Assembly: GCA_013399875.1 (NCBI GenBank)
Contig: VXAZ01006807.1
Location: 558,001 to 622,000 of the forward strand
Source: Gymnorhina tibicen
Lineage: Eukaryota > Chordata > Aves > Passeriformes > Artamidae
Length of the DNA stretch: 64,000 nucleotides
Direction of reading: 5' to 3'
Shown in pieces: positions 1-13,599 of this stretch; position 1 is the stretch's first letter, and every line of letters starts with the position of its first letter. The position numbers and the translations under genes are program-made. The notes under the pieces are model-generated. The model was not told where the DNA came from and searched no databases. It saw only the letters and a program-made list of their open reading frames with translations.

Positions 1-1670
1 GCTGGGGGAGGTGCTCTGGGCAGTTTAGAAATGAAGATGTGGAGTTTTTTTAATTTGGTCCTGATATTGGATTCATGATACTTAATTTTAGCCATATATA
101 TGCGTGACATTTGTTCTGCAGTAATGATTGATGCTTCCTCTAGAATCAGCAATAAGAGACAGGCACTTTCAGCTGGTGATTCACTAGATCCTAAAATAGG
201 TTTATAAAACAGGAATCTCCAGGGATGATTCCATCCACATCCACTGACTAGGACTGAACTTAGCAGCTGAAGTTAAATGAAATAAATTCTGCTTGAATTT
301 ACCAATCATAGCACAGGAGTATCTGCCAACCACAGAATAAGAAATAAAGCTGAGGAAAGGAGTTACAGTGAAAAAGCCACATTTTTTGGCATGCTTCATC
401 TTCTAATAATTAGGACTTTTGGATTCATGCAACTACACTCCCTGTAGAAAAACCATGTGATTTCATTCTGTAAAATTGTCTATATAAATGGTTTTCTTCC
501 TCAAAATGTAAGCAGTTCCTAAAGGTGTCATACTATGCACCACTCTTTCTTCCCAAATTTGGTTTTACCTGGTGAGTGTGTATTGTACTCCTCTACTGGC
601 AGTAGATCCTCACTTCCTTAGGAAACCCTGAAAAAACCTCTCACAAGCACTCACTCTTCCTAATGTAACCCAATGCAGAAACGTAAAGATGTCTGCTTAA
701 GTCCACTAGTCTTACTTCTGACAAATTACAGTGGCAGAATTAACAGACCTAAAGAAATTACAAAAATATTAAAAGGTATTACTAGAAGAACACTGTATCC
801 AAGTACTGATACTTTAACTTTTTAATCACCCCATTTATGTAAAAGGTCTTAGGAAAGATAAAAAAAAAAGTAACACAATCAGATCACTCATCGTGCAGCA
901 TCAATTTTAAATTTCTAGAGCTACAGAATTATAAAGAAAGCAATAAAGCTTGCAGGAATGCACAACTTTTATCCAGCTAAAATGAATATACTGAAAAACG
1001 TAACAGACTGTGTAATTTCAGGAAGCTGCTTCTCTACAGATGTCCATGCAAAAGTCATGTACCCATGCAAAGCAAGACCAAACTCTTCATTTTTCTTTCT
1101 TTATGTAACTTCAGGTCAGACTTTTTTTTTTCTGCTTTGTGCATTTTTTTCCTTAAAAACAACACAACAGCTTTACATGCAACAATGTATTTTCTGAAAT
1201 GTAAGAAGGCTGAAGGATTAACAGATTAAGCAAAATAAAAACAAGTATTAAGACAAAAGAGAAGAAACAACCAACAACACTATTTTGAAGTGAGATATTG
1301 TTCCACCCAATACTAGCAATGGTAAACATCCACCATCAATAAGAGAACTCCTGGGACCTACTAATACTGCACTAATGGAAAATTAATGGGCCTTGCACAG
1401 ACCTCTCATCTCCATGATCTTCATTCCATAAACAAGACACATCATGCAAACTCAAAGTTCTCATTGTATAATTTGTGGCAGAGAAGACCTTTATGGATTT
1501 TTTTGAAAATATGCATAAAATATTTTACAGAATACACTGTAGGCATATTTCTATAAAAATGCCATGAACCAAACAATGAAAATGTGCTGAAAATTCACCA
1601 TCTTCAGGAAGAAAGCCAGATTCACATAAGAAAAGAAAAACAATTTCCAATAAAAAGATTACAGGCAGTA
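1..1670. other. Unique AT-rich non-coding stretch
   Basis: No gene, recognised repeat or RNA gene is visible here. The open frames are short, end in unrelated stops and lack any family signature. There are only short A and T runs, for example near 860-870 and 1122-1131. It reads as ordinary intronic or intergenic sequence. Confidence 0.6.
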
Positions 1671-1687
1671 AAGTATGTATATAAACT

Positions 1688-1695
1688 TGACGTCA
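1688..1695. promoter_or_regulatory. Perfect CRE octamer beside a TATA-like run
   Basis: The palindromic cAMP response element TGACGTCA is exact at this position. CREB/ATF-family factors bind this site. A TATATAAA run lies immediately to the left at 1678-1685. On the minus strand the order is CRE then TATA, separated by only two bases, which is tighter than usual. A CpG-containing octamer that survives in a CpG-poor region is mildly suggestive. Function is an inference from the motif alone. Confidence 0.3.
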
Positions 1696-2675
1696 GTTAC
1701 ACCCTTCTGAGGAAACTCTGTACATCCTGCAGTAGGGCAGCGTCCATCCCCCCTGAGCCCCCAGCAGCACCTCCAGCCAGAGCAGCCTGGCACGGGGACC
1801 TCGTTAAACGTGCCCAGCAGCATTCTTCGAATGCAGTGAGATGTGGCCAGATGGCTTGAAGGCATGTCTAGAATCCAGCAATTCTGCTGGAACCAGAAAA
1901 TACCCTCTTCTGAGTGGTACACAGTGATCTCAACTGATCCAGAGAGAAGCAGGGCTGCTGGAATATAAAAAAAACCCTTTCCCACCAGTTATTATCCTGT
2001 AATACCATGTATTTTTTTCCACACTTTGGAAAGTACTCCCTATTCAGGGAAGCGGTGTGGCAGCTGCTATTAAAATTTGACCTCTGTGATATTAAGATAA
2101 TAGTTTTTGACATAGCCATACTAAATGTCATTCCTCATTCTTCCATGTCACTACCAGTAAATCAATACCAGAATATAATTCATTGCTGGCAGAAAAGTCC
2201 GCCTGTCTTTTGACTGACATAAATTAACGAGCTAAATAACATGAAATTATCTGAAGTCAACTGCTATTTGCATTAGTCCTGCAGCGGTCACAAAGCAGAT
2301 GGAATGCATACCTGGCAAAGTCCCATACCAATGGCAAAGTTTAGTTTACATGTAAAATATAAAGCAGGCTATTTTTATTACCAGGAGTTTTACATTCCTC
2401 CTCTGCTTCAACAGACTGGTCCCGCTCTGGCCTCGCCAGGGCTACACTGACACTGCTGCAGTCAACAGGGTGATGTGTGAGAAAAAAAAAAAAAGCATAA
2501 AATGCATAGCTAAGGGCTGAAGCTTGGGGGGAAAAAACAACAACAAGGAAAACAAACAAACCAACGAAAAAAACTCAATAATGTTGCAAAGGATTGGCAG
2601 CATTCCGCTGAATTAGAGCTGAAGCTCCCACTGGCAGCTTGGCTGTCCGTAAATAGTGGAGCAGCCACGCCAGGC

Positions 2676-2895
2676 AGCCAATGGAGGCTTTCTCACAGTC
2701 ACCATACGCTGCCCAAGCTGCAAAAAAAACCAACCCTTTTCCCGCAGCTTTGCTGACCGCCAAGGACTTTCCAGCCAATTGTCAAGTACAATCCTTCCCA
2801 GTGGGATAATAAACACTACATCCCCCCCAGGCCCCCGCCGGAGCCTTAAATATCCATTTTTATATAAAAATAGAGGAGCTGTTTTGCATCAGGTG
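2676..2895 (+). promoter_or_regulatory. Promoter-like array: CCAAT, CCAAT, GC box, TATA
   Basis: Read on the plus strand, the order is AGCCAATGG at 2676-2684, AGCCAATT at 2773-2780, a GC-box core CCCCCGCC at 2832-2839, and a TATA-like TATATAAAAATAG at 2861-2873. These are the core elements of a RNA polymerase II promoter, with spacing that would put a start site near 2890-2900. The AT-rich stretch from 2856 to 2873 also resembles a MEF2 site with one mismatch. A short frame opens at 2921 with 18 codons and then a stop. No gene follows that I can recognise, so this could be a promoter of a non-coding RNA, an alternative promoter, a conserved enhancer, or a coincidence of common motifs. Confidence 0.3.
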
Positions 2896-3009
2896 ACTGC
2901 CTGATTTGTTTGGAGGAGAGTATGACAGTCTCGAGGCTACGAAAGAAGCCTTCACGCCCACTGCCTGTCCCTAATTAAGGCGAAATAAGTGCTCCTGTCA
3001 CGTACGCCC

Positions 3010-6000
3010 CAGCCACACAAAGAACTCCTGTATGACGTAGAAGACAGCATGCATAGATGAAAGGGAAATTTAAAAGGCAGCACAGCAGCCCTGGTTTTCT
3101 TACTAGCATCATCAAAATGGAAGGAAGAAAGAGTGTCAAAGAGCAGTAGTATTCAGAGGCAGAGATACCCAAAACAATACTTTTCTAATGAAAGACCTGC
3201 AGGTCCAAAAACTTCTTGGTTCCCTGCAAATATTTTGGTTTAGTACATGCTGTTACATTACCCCACAAAACATCTCCCAACCTTTTTTTTTCCCTATATA
3301 AGTTAAAAACAACTGATAGAAAATTCAGCAATTTTCTTTCTTTATTTATTTTTTTAAACTAAACATCAAATTGAAGGATTCTGGCATGCTAATGCATTTC
3401 AAAACAGGAATGTTGCAAGCAGAAACGGCACTCATGCTTTGACATTAGCATGGAGGCATTCCTACCTAAAATAAAAGAAGCTACCGCCTTGATTTAGCAA
3501 GCACTTGCTTTGACAATATTAAATTACAATTTTGTCTATGCAGAAATTCTTTTGTATCCTGAAGAACAGCTTGTTACATCTACCTACATCAGCTGACCAA
3601 ACCTGGATGTCCTTGGTGATTACATAGCCTTTGTTAAGCTATATATAATCACAGTTAGGTATTTTGGCAAAGCATCCCAGAAGTGAATGTAGAGAGGAGA
3701 TTTGTATACTTTCACAGATTACTACATTTTATGTAGCTATTCACTGGCACTTTATTTCCATGTGTTTGACATGCAGCATTTTCACCCTAAGGAGCACCAG
3801 CATTTGCAGCCTCCTGAGTAAACAGTTTCCCAGCTTCCTTCAAAAGTTATAGGTTGCATTCCAGGGTTTGGTTTCTGCTTAAAATAAGTCAGTTTGGAGC
3901 TGTTCCCTCAGAAGAGAACTGGGAAGTTAAAGAGGTTTTTCTCCACCTGAGGCCCAGACAAATCCATGTATATAAATCTAGCGGCTCCTCACAAGGATCA
4001 TCTTTGCAGCACAGGGGGTGAAGGACCTGACACACTGCACACAAACCTACAGAAATTATGCAGTCCTTCAGTAGCTTTATATGAGCTGGAGAGAAAGTAC
4101 AAAAGAGGGAAAAAACCAAATAAAAGAATGATTCCAGGCCAGGAAAGGCAGGAGCAGGAGAGAGGGGCCCTGAAATGACACCCAGCACCATGCAGCGATG
4201 GAATGGAAGCTAAGAGAGGAGGCTGCCACCTGGGGTGAACAAGAAGAGGGATTAAAAAACTCATTCTATCTCATATGTTAAAGTTGAAAAGCATCAGCTC
4301 TCACTCCTAGTGCTGGCCCCACGGACCATCACCTCCAAAACCCTCCCCAGACAACTTTCTACCCAGAGCAATGTTTTTTGCTACGGAGCAAATTAAAAAC
4401 TGAACCTGAAACACTGCTGCCTGCAAGCTCTAAATACAGGAAACACAACTATACTGGTTGTGGCTTTTTCACCAGCAAAAACCATCCTACAGATATTCAA
4501 TGGGGTAACCATGTGTAAGCAAACCTTGAAAAAGATCTAGTTAATTTTAGCTCAGGAGAATCAACTTCCATCCCAAGCAATCATGCGCTGCTCCACAGCC
4601 TTTTCCCTGATGGTTTTCACATTTTTTTTTCCAGTTCCCTCTGCATGAAAGTAGCCTTAATCCCCCATGCTTCCTGAATGCCCCATTAAATACAAGTTAT
4701 TCTACAAGCTTTACACATCACATAGCTTAAAATGTCATTAAACTGAAGAGAGTTTACTGCAGGGTGCTCAGACCTGGGTTTTCAGTGGCGATGTTGAGTA
4801 GGTAGTGCTAAGCAGGGCTGTGTATTAATAAATTTGTTCAGCAAGTGCTCAGTTTAAGATCCAAGTAGCAGATACATCATTCATTACTCCAAATGAAATC
4901 ACTGACAGAACTTAAAAATATATGCAAGACTTCTCCAACAGAAAGCAGAATATAGACTGTTACTTGCCCTTCATGCTAAATTAGTAATCTACACAATTAA
5001 ATACTTGCAATTAACAGCCATTTCTTATTTTTGCAGCGTATTTCTGTAATTGCTAATGTAGTATAAAAATCATGACAACTGTCTGGGGGTTCATTTTAGA
5101 GATTTATTAAAATTTTACATTGCCTTACAACAAGTACCACCAAAATGGAACAATGTCTACAGGAAAAAAAAATACAGACGTTTAATTACTGAACAAGGTT
5201 TTAATCAAACCTTTCTATTTTCCTTCATGGTAACAAAAGAGATGTTTCGGCACTGGGCCAGAAAATAACTGTAAATTTGCATGTTCTTTGCTTCCGAAGA
5301 AAAGAGGTTAAAAATTCATCTTTAGCTCAATGTAGTAATTATTTAAAATCTCTGACATGAACTGTTGAAAAGTTAAATGTATTTAAAATTTAAATATGAA
5401 ACGAGGAAAAAGTGGGATAACAATGAAAAAGGACCACTTCTCCACAGGCTCTCTATGGATTAGTATTTTTCATAACATCAGGTAAACAGATTCCTAAAAT
5501 ACATGATGGTTTTCAAACCCCCACAGCTCATCTGTCTGGGTCCTGCAGCCAGCCCAGCCCAGTGCAGAAAGGCTTGGCACAAATTCTGCACACCTTGGAC
5601 TTCCAGTCAAGGCGTTTCCAAGTGAAACATAAAAACTTCTGCGTTTCTTCAGTTGTGGAGCATTTTAACTCCTTGGCATGGCTGGAGAAACTTCTCCCAT
5701 AACAGGAATGGTCTAAACACTATCACCTAATTATACAATATACTGAAATCTATGACCTTGCAAGTGATCCACTGACATTTAGTCACACACACAGATCCAG
5801 CCACATCTGGCCTGCAATACTGTATTCTTCCATCTGCAGCCTCTGCTTAAAAAAAGTACGAACTAAGCCAACTGCAAAGCTCTATTCTGCAGATATTGTC
5901 AGTAGTTCAGACTTCCCACATCCCACAAACACAGATGATGGTCCTAACTGGTATACAGCATAGAAATAAAGTTCAAAAACTGCCTAGAGAAAGAAACGTG

Positions 6001-9000
6001 CATAAAGAATTTGCAGTGTTTTCTATGCTTTTTAAAGTATACAGATTTAGTCTAAGTACCATTCTATTTTTCCATTCTTGCATCACTGAGATAGCATCAT
6101 TAATCTTTGGGGTTTTTATTAATTCATTTTTTAAGAAAAACAGTGAATCTTTTTCTAAGTAGGGCAACAATGTAGAAAATTGTAAGAACAATTGAGGTAA
6201 GAATTTGTCTAGCATCATCATAACTTGAGTTTGCACAGTTTTTTACTGTCACTGTATACCCATTGATCTGAAAGATTTTAAATAATTCAAGTAAAAATTA
6301 AATTACTACAAATATAACACATATCAAGAACACAACACTTGGCCAATGACTTTGAAAACAAAGCTGTAAGCTGTAACCTGAGTTCTGAAAGAAAAGGAAA
6401 TCAGCCAAAGTAGCAGTACAGTAATTACCTTTAATACACTCTGATCTCCCAGCAACCTCCAGCAGTTACACCTTGTGCATTCAAGTGAGTTATCTCCACT
6501 CTCACAACTAATTTACAGAAGTGACTGAGGCTCTCTTGGGTGGGAAGAGACTCATTCTCACAGATAATTTTGTTCCACTACTGCACATTAACAGGTTTTA
6601 TACATTTAAATGTAGAAAAAAACCTCTACTCTTTAGGAAGGACAACCTATGTGAGTCAATCTCTCAGCTGGATGTGTGCAGTAAATTAAGTGTGCAGATC
6701 ATTGTGGTGAGCAACCTCTGCAGGCAGCACACGTCCCTCCACCCCAGGAGACACCTGTCTTCCTTCAGAGCAGCTTTCCACTCCCAGTCTTAACTCTCCT
6801 CCTCATTTCTGTGCAGAAACACCATCATTTGGTTGCTCTCCTGACCTACTTACTCAATAGTGCATCTTTTCCTTCTGGAAGCAACTTAACACTAATGATA
6901 AGAAGCTAAAAAAAAGACAAAGAATACTCTAAACAGATTGCAGCTGAAAAAAGACACTTGGAATTAAAAATAAGACTTTCTAAGTTTTCTAATGTATCTG
7001 CAAAATGGGGTGTGCTTACACTCCATGAACAGGAAACTGGCTGCAGTTTAAAATAACAATACTGGAAAAACAGTAGGAGCTGAAGAAGCAGAAGACCGAG
7101 TGAAAAGAGTCAAATCTGCAGTGCTTTAGAAAAGCACACATGAACTGCAAGAGAGCCACCCTGACAGAGGCCATAATGCTCCAGGATGGTATTCCTGCTC
7201 CACCACTGGCACCAGTAGAGGAAGATGCTTAAGCCCTCAGCTGACGCTGGTAGCTGCAGTTATCAGTTTGACAGCCTGCCATTCCAATTCAGCAGACAAC
7301 AGCCAAGCACAAGCACAATATTCACATGCTTAAAATTAGTTGTGCTCAAGTGCTTCAAGGTATTGGTTTCACATCCCATCTCATTGTTTAATTAAACCAT
7401 CACGTTGCTCAGGCCATTGGTATTTTTGAGCACCAAGGAAGGTTTAAATGACTGTCATAACTTGCTCCTCTGTTCCTAAAAATACAGCAGGAAGATGCTT
7501 TAAAATGACAAAATGTTATGAACTATTTTGATGCATTTAGCAGTTCTCGCCATTTCAGCTAATTGCTGTCAACTGAGTCTGAGTGTATCTGCCAGCCAAA
7601 CTGATAGCAGATATCAAGGCACCACGGAAAATGTCCCTGCACCGCACGCTGCTATGGATGGTATGTACGTGTGGCACTGTGACACCTCACATGGTTAGAT
7701 AGGACAAGTCAGTATATTTAAAGGTGTTAGAAGTTAATACATGTGCCAAACATCACGTGGTGGTCTCTTTCTTTGGCTGGCTTAGCTGTGGTGAAGCCAT
7801 CTTGCCTAAGAAACAGCTCGGTTTAAAGTTCTGCTTTCCACCTTGGCACAGCCTAAACTCCTGGAGTTCCTGTTCATTCCTGTGTAAATTTATTCCTGCA
7901 AGTTCAAAAGACACAGATGTCTGTTGGTGGGGGAGATAAGTACAGTCTAAATCAGAGCTCATGATTGCTGCTCTAGCACTGGATCAGGAATGAAATGCCA
8001 TCAATCACAAAACCCGCGTGCTTCCAGCTTAACCTCCTGCAGGATCCGGTCCTTTCCTTCCTGAGCAGGTAACAAATCAAAAATCACAGGGTCTTCACTC
8101 CCCTGATTAAAACATATTTCATCAAAACACACTGAATCTAAACACCAGGATTTAAAGGTGATATCAACAGTTCATTGCAATTGGAATGGGGGTGAAATTG
8201 GATCAGAGCACACTGGGGAGCTGGTTGTGTAATGGCTGTGTGCTACCATGCATGTTGTGCATACCTATATTCAGGTCATTTTGTGCTTTCTAAATCCCAT
8301 AAAAGATTTTTTTGTTGTTGTTTTTCTAACTTGGAGCATATAAACGGAAGTTTATAATAGGATTTAGCAAATTAGGGGAAAGTAGCATAGTCAGGTGTGT
8401 GCTCCCTTTATAAGAAACTGGTTTTGGCTTTGTTACTACATATTTTTATTTCATAAATTCTACTGAAGTTTTTTTCAATGAAAGATCCTATTGAAGCAAA
8501 ATATTCTGTTTAGAAATGTTTATTAAAATTGTATTTTGCTGTCTTACTTTCACACACTACACCAGTAAAATATAATCACACCTTCTCCCAGCACTACTTA
8601 AGTTTCTAAAGCAGTCCTTCAGAATGCGGAAATTTCTTTGATTGCTTTTTGCCCAGAATAAATATGAAAGCTGCTTAAGAGCTCAGAATTGCTAAACACT
8701 TGGTGCACTTCTACCAAGATCTTTTAAATGAGTCTGCTGCCCTGAGCCAGCCAAATGTCAGGCAACTCTACCTGAGCGCAGGGTAGCCACATCACTGCTG
8801 TGTGTCACAGAACACCTCCAGCTGCCTGGCAGGCAGGGTGTACAGCCAGCAGAGCCCCATCCTGCACCCCCAACACACCCCCTAAAGCAGTTCTCCTCTA
8901 AAATCTAGTACTAATAGTTATTGCCCTGCAAAGGCATTCCTTAGCTTACGCTTCCCACTCAGAAATGAAAACCAAATTTCTTCCCTTCCACTGCTAAGCA

Positions 9001-12000
9001 AAGTTTTAGCAAAAAAAAACCCCCACCCAACACTGAAACCATATGGGGAGCAGAAAAACTGACCACAAACATTTTTTCTTAGTTCAGGATGATCTAGAAG
9101 ATCAATGAGACATAAATTATTTGTGAGCCGAGCTATTTCTGTAAACTCTCCTGAATGTTACATCAAAGGCAAAGCAAAAAGCCCATAACAAGCAGTTCAA
9201 AATAATTTCCCCTAACCTCCTTCAGTCACTGAATTCTCAGGTGTTTCTTCTAATGGAAATAAAAATATTTCTATTTGCGTCATTTCCAAACCGATGTTCA
9301 TGATTTAAAATCATCCCTCCTTACGTGCCCAAGGTGACTCTAAAGTGTCATGATATTTTCTGTGTATGCTGCAACACGCAGGCACAGTGTGGGGTATCAA
9401 AAATGCTATGTATGCTTTCCTTTATTACATTTTTACTTCATTTTGCTTTAAAATTACTTTTTATATTACAGGATGCTGTTCACAGATACAACCACAGCTA
9501 CATAATTTTGCAACACAAACTCCCAAGAAGCAGCTTTCCAAATACAAAGCAAAGGGCAAGCCACTAGGCTAAAGTTTACAAAAAAACATTAATTTTATGG
9601 AAAACAATGAAAATGGGTGGAAAAACCACTTTTTTGTGTACAACAAATTTGACATGACAGAAATAAACATTCTTGACCCTTCCTCATGCAAGTCCTTCGC
9701 CTGCCCAGGCTTTCAGTGTTAGAGGCATTTTCAGAGATTAATGGAAAACCCAGTTCATACAAACCATGTGACTCTCTCTCCACAGGGCCCACGACGCCTA
9801 GTGCAGGGCTCTCAAATTTAAATAAGGATGTGACCAGCATCTCTGCTCTGGCAGAGGGAAATTACACATCAAGTATTAGAATGTTCCCCCTACAACCCGC
9901 CTTTTTTCCTAAAACAACTTTAAAAATAACTGGACACTAATAATTTGAATGAAAAGCAAGCCAGATACCCTGGAGAAAGTAAAACAGGCACACAATTGTA
10001 TACAGTAAAATACGTTCTCTTTTTGTGCTCAACACGCTAATGCTAAAAATAAGAATTTTGCTGTTTGTCTACTTCATACATAGTAACATTACCCTAAGAG
10101 ACCATTTTTCTCTTAAATTTAATGATCAGTAAGAACTAAGATAAAGTTATGTTTGATTTCTTCACTTGTGGTTGAAAAGGAGAGCACATTTGTTTTTAAC
10201 TAGATTGTTAGCCTTTGTCCAATTTGCTAAAGCCAAATCTGAATGCCTCTGTAATTAGGGTGCCGCTGGAGTGCCAAGGGGCAAAAGGAAAATTGCTGGT
10301 TTGGAGCACCTTGGACAGCCAAGGTCACTTTTGGTGGCAGTGTACAGAAAATCCATCATCTTGCTGTCTATGCTTTAAGGAAATAATACTTTTCTAAATG
10401 TCTGAAAGAGTGCAAACTTTGACCAGCTTAGAAAAGATACAGTTAATTAGTCCTGTTGTGCTACAAGCTGGTATTTCCAGCTGCAGAAGGCCCTGGACAT
10501 CCACTCTGTGTCCCGAAGTGCTGTGGTACCTGTTTCTCCAATAAACAGTGTATTACAATTCTGGCTGTTGCCATCTGGCAAAACTGTTGGAGTTCAAATT
10601 TCAAAAATCCCTGTTGTTCTTAATTATTTGGGGCCTATTCTGTAAGCATACAAATTATCATGCCGAATAATTTGATTTACTATATCTAAATTAGATTCCT
10701 TTGACAGAAAAATCTTGGGAGTCACTGCACAATTCAGCTCCTCAGCACGTATCAGTATGCATGTCATAAGTTATGATTAGCTGATTATAATTATTTTCCT
10801 TTTAATGTGTTTTAAAGTTTCACAGGAACAGAAAAGTTGGAGCTAAGCTTTGACCCTTACCACTCAAGAGCTACCTCCAGCACACTCCCCAGCCCAAAAG
10901 GCAGCCCAGTGCTTATATTTAAATTTACAGTTGTATGTTTCTATTTACACTATATTTAGTACAAAATTAACACCAGCATTACACAATAAACACCATTTGT
11001 ACATGTGGACATTCTTGCTTTGGGGAAATTTGACTTCTCGTGATGTCTGCACCCATTTAAGTCTGCACGATCACCTAAGTATTGTTTTCAATTTCAATAA
11101 AAGCATGTATATGAGGATTAGACTGCTGTGAACACTGCAGTGCAGATCTAAATAACTCAGTCTGCCAAACTAGTGTTACTATGGAAACAAAACTAATGTA
11201 CTGTGACCACAGCTCTGACTGCATTACTTAAGACCATCTGGTTAAAACAAATATTTTCATGGCACAGTATTTCTTCTTAATTCTGTACTGATCCCCCCTT
11301 TTTTTTTTTTTTTAACATGCACAGATATATTACCTTTTTTCTGTATTACTATACTCTGCTCAGGTTTTCACAATGCTGCACATGATTTTGGTTATATTTA
11401 CCATGCTTATGAATAAATCCACATCTCTAAGTTAAGCAAGGCTGGATGAAGGTTAACGGTCTGAAGTTCCCTGCTCTCTTGCACCGTGTTTTAAACGAGG
11501 CATTTTTTCATACTCCTGCATCACAGCACCACTGAAGAAACACTTTACGCCATCTGTTCTCCCTGGGAACGCAGTGGTGCCGAAAAGCAAAGCCGAGCAA
11601 TGAGCTCCCATCCACCCCATCCCAGCTCCCTGAGTGCACTGCGGGTGCAAAGCACCTTCCAAGTCCATTGGCAGCTCCTCCAGCAGCTCCTTGCTAGAAA
11701 GAGTCAAGAGAGCTTCCAAAGTGGTTTATTTTACTTCAAAGCATTTTTCAGAGTAATAACTCATTGCCTGTCTCCAGCCTGGAGAAATTTAATATTCTGA
11801 ATTGAGATGTGTCACTGCAGGTACTGTTCAGATAAGAAATCAAATGCTTTCACAGCTCAATTCAGATTGACCAGATCGCCAGCAATACCAACACAGAAAA
11901 GTGAGGACCACTTTTCCTATCTAAAACTGGAAAGATATTTTATTCCAGGGAAACATTAAATTAATGAACTAGTAAACAAGTAGATCCATTTTTCATTTCA

Positions 12001-12040
12001 GTGTTTCTACAGAACTGCAATATTTAGTTCCTATTTAACA
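3010..12040. other. Unique AT-rich non-coding stretch
   Basis: About 9 kb with no recognised gene, RNA or transposon. All open frames are short and without family features. A homeodomain-style AT-rich patch at about 10640-10700 and SOX-like CCTTTGT at about 10210 look like the sort of words found in conserved non-coding elements, but this cannot be shown without an alignment. A T-run of 15 occurs at 11299-11313. Confidence 0.55.
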
Positions 12041-12044
12041 GGGA

Positions 12045-12094
12045 ATAGATATAGATAGATACATATATGTATATGTATATATAAAAATATATTA
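12045..12094. repeat. AT-rich microsatellite (GATA and TATATG units)
   Basis: The segment begins with imperfect GATA units (ATAGATATAGATAGATAC) and passes into alternating TATATG/TA units, ending in ATAAAAATATATTA. It lies about 26 bases from the edge of the LTR at 12121, so the element may have inserted next to a simple repeat. Confidence 0.8.
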
Positions 12095-12120
12095 ACGGTG
12101 GGGGTTTTCAAGGGGTTTTT

Positions 12121-12456
12121 TGATGGTGGGTTGACCATGGCTGGATGCCAGGTACTCACCAAAGCCTCTCTAGCACTACCCTCCTGAGATAATACAGTGA
12201 AACACTTGTGGGTCAAGGTAAGGACAGGGAGAGATCATTTACCACCACAGGCAAAACAGACTCACCTTGGAGAAATTAGTTTAATTTATGACCAACCAAG
12301 TGAGAGCAGGGTAATGAGAGATCAAACCAAACTTTAAAACACTTTCTCCACATCCCTCCCTTCTTCCTGGGCTTAACTTCACTCCTGAATTCTCCACATC
12401 CCCCCCTGCAATGGCGCAAGGGAACAGGGAATGGGGGTTGTGGCCAGTGTGTCCAC
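12121..12456 (-). mobile_element. Truncated avian endogenous retrovirus LTR
   Basis: The plus strand starts with TGATGGTGGGTTGACCATGG and continues with CTGGATGCCAGGTACTCACC. It then passes through GTGGGTCAAGGTAAGGACAG, a GGCAAAACAGACTCACCTTG block, an AGTTTAATTTAT block, and ends with a GGGAATGGGGGTTGTGG block near 12440. I know this order from a family of LTRs that is widespread in bird genomes. In the usual orientation the LTR reads on the minus strand, so 12121 is the outer U5 end and the AAATTAAACT on the minus strand is the region of its polyadenylation signal. Recognisable sequence stops near 12456, so the upstream U3 part is missing. No internal retroviral genes or second LTR are seen. 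The family match is from memory and has not been tested by a search. Confidence 0.8.
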
Positions 12457-12459
12457 AAA

Positions 12460-13590
12460 AAAGTAAGTCAGCCCCACAATGCAAGTTTGTCTGTTTTTGC
12501 AGGCTCCACAGAGAAACCATGTATTGCAAGGGCAGCTTCCAGGCTGCATTCTTGAACTGCATTATAAACTTAAGGACACGTGACTTGAGAAAAAACAAAC
12601 ACAGTTGGTTTTCCAATGATGAAAGGAACTAAATGTTGTCCATTATGACAAGTAGGCTTTTCTGGCTCTCACAGTCCCAGGCCATCGAGGTAGATTCATT
12701 CTCTTGGCCTCAGCTTGAGCGTTCCTTAAAGATATGACTTGGAGAGGCAGATTTATTGTGGGATGGATTATCCATGCTGCTGAGGTGTGAAAAGTGCAGG
12801 GGCTAATACTGGTGAAGTGACCTGCAATCTTCTTTAGGCAGCTCTGTCGCACAAAGCCTGTGAGACCTGCAGGCAGGAGGGGAAGGAGGGGGCTCTGCCT
12901 GGGAAAGGCAGCAAAGACACCACTTCCCTTCCATCAGCAGGAACTGGTGCTCCATCAATGCAGCTGGAGAGCACTTCTGGCAAGAGCTGTGGTAAATGCA
13001 CAGCAGATTTAAGGAATTGTGAACGATACCATAAAGATAACCCAGAGCAATTAATCTACTGGTCTATTTGCTTGTATGTCCATCTGCACATTTTATCTGG
13101 ACACACTATCGTGATATGTGGGAACTTTAAGGTCTCAAATTATATGAGGTACTGTATTCTGATCTTGGAAACCATGGCAGAAAGTTAAGAATTCAGCTAG
13201 AGTCTCCACCTTTTTATGAAATATACATCTAAGGAAAATATTAATGTCCTAAATTATGTCCTTCTGAATGCCACCACTGGAGACAGAAGAAGGAAAAAAA
13301 ACTCTCAGTACAGAGCTCCTTCAGATTCCCCAGGGCAATGCTTTTTGGAACAACTTTTGCTCAATCCTGCCAATATTTCACTTTTTTTTTCCTAATTGAG
13401 AAAAAGATGGGAAGAAGATTATTATTTTAAAGATCACGAATGTTAAAGAAGCACAATCTTGCTAGTTCATAATTACAGCCTTGTATCAGATTGCCAGCCA
13501 CGTATCAGTCAAGCAATTCTTATCATTAAGAAATGGGTAATTGCAGCAGGAGATGATTGAAGGAAATCAGCCAATCTCTGTAACAAAAAA
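12460..13590. other. Unique non-coding stretch
   Basis: No gene or recognised repeat. The first 100 bases could be undetected, diverged LTR sequence. A pyrimidine tract and CAG at about 12485-12500 look like a splice acceptor, but no matching donor or conserved frame follows. Confidence 0.5.
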
Positions 13591-13599
13591 ATCTATGTC

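Noticed and set aside
4180..4200. REST-like AGCACCATGCAG word
   Set aside because: Only the left half matches the neuron-restrictive silencer consensus. The right half does not.
12160..12183. 24-nt microexon candidate on the minus strand
   Set aside because: It lies inside a recognised LTR, so the splice-like signals are better explained as part of the element. It is kept only as an exonisation possibility.
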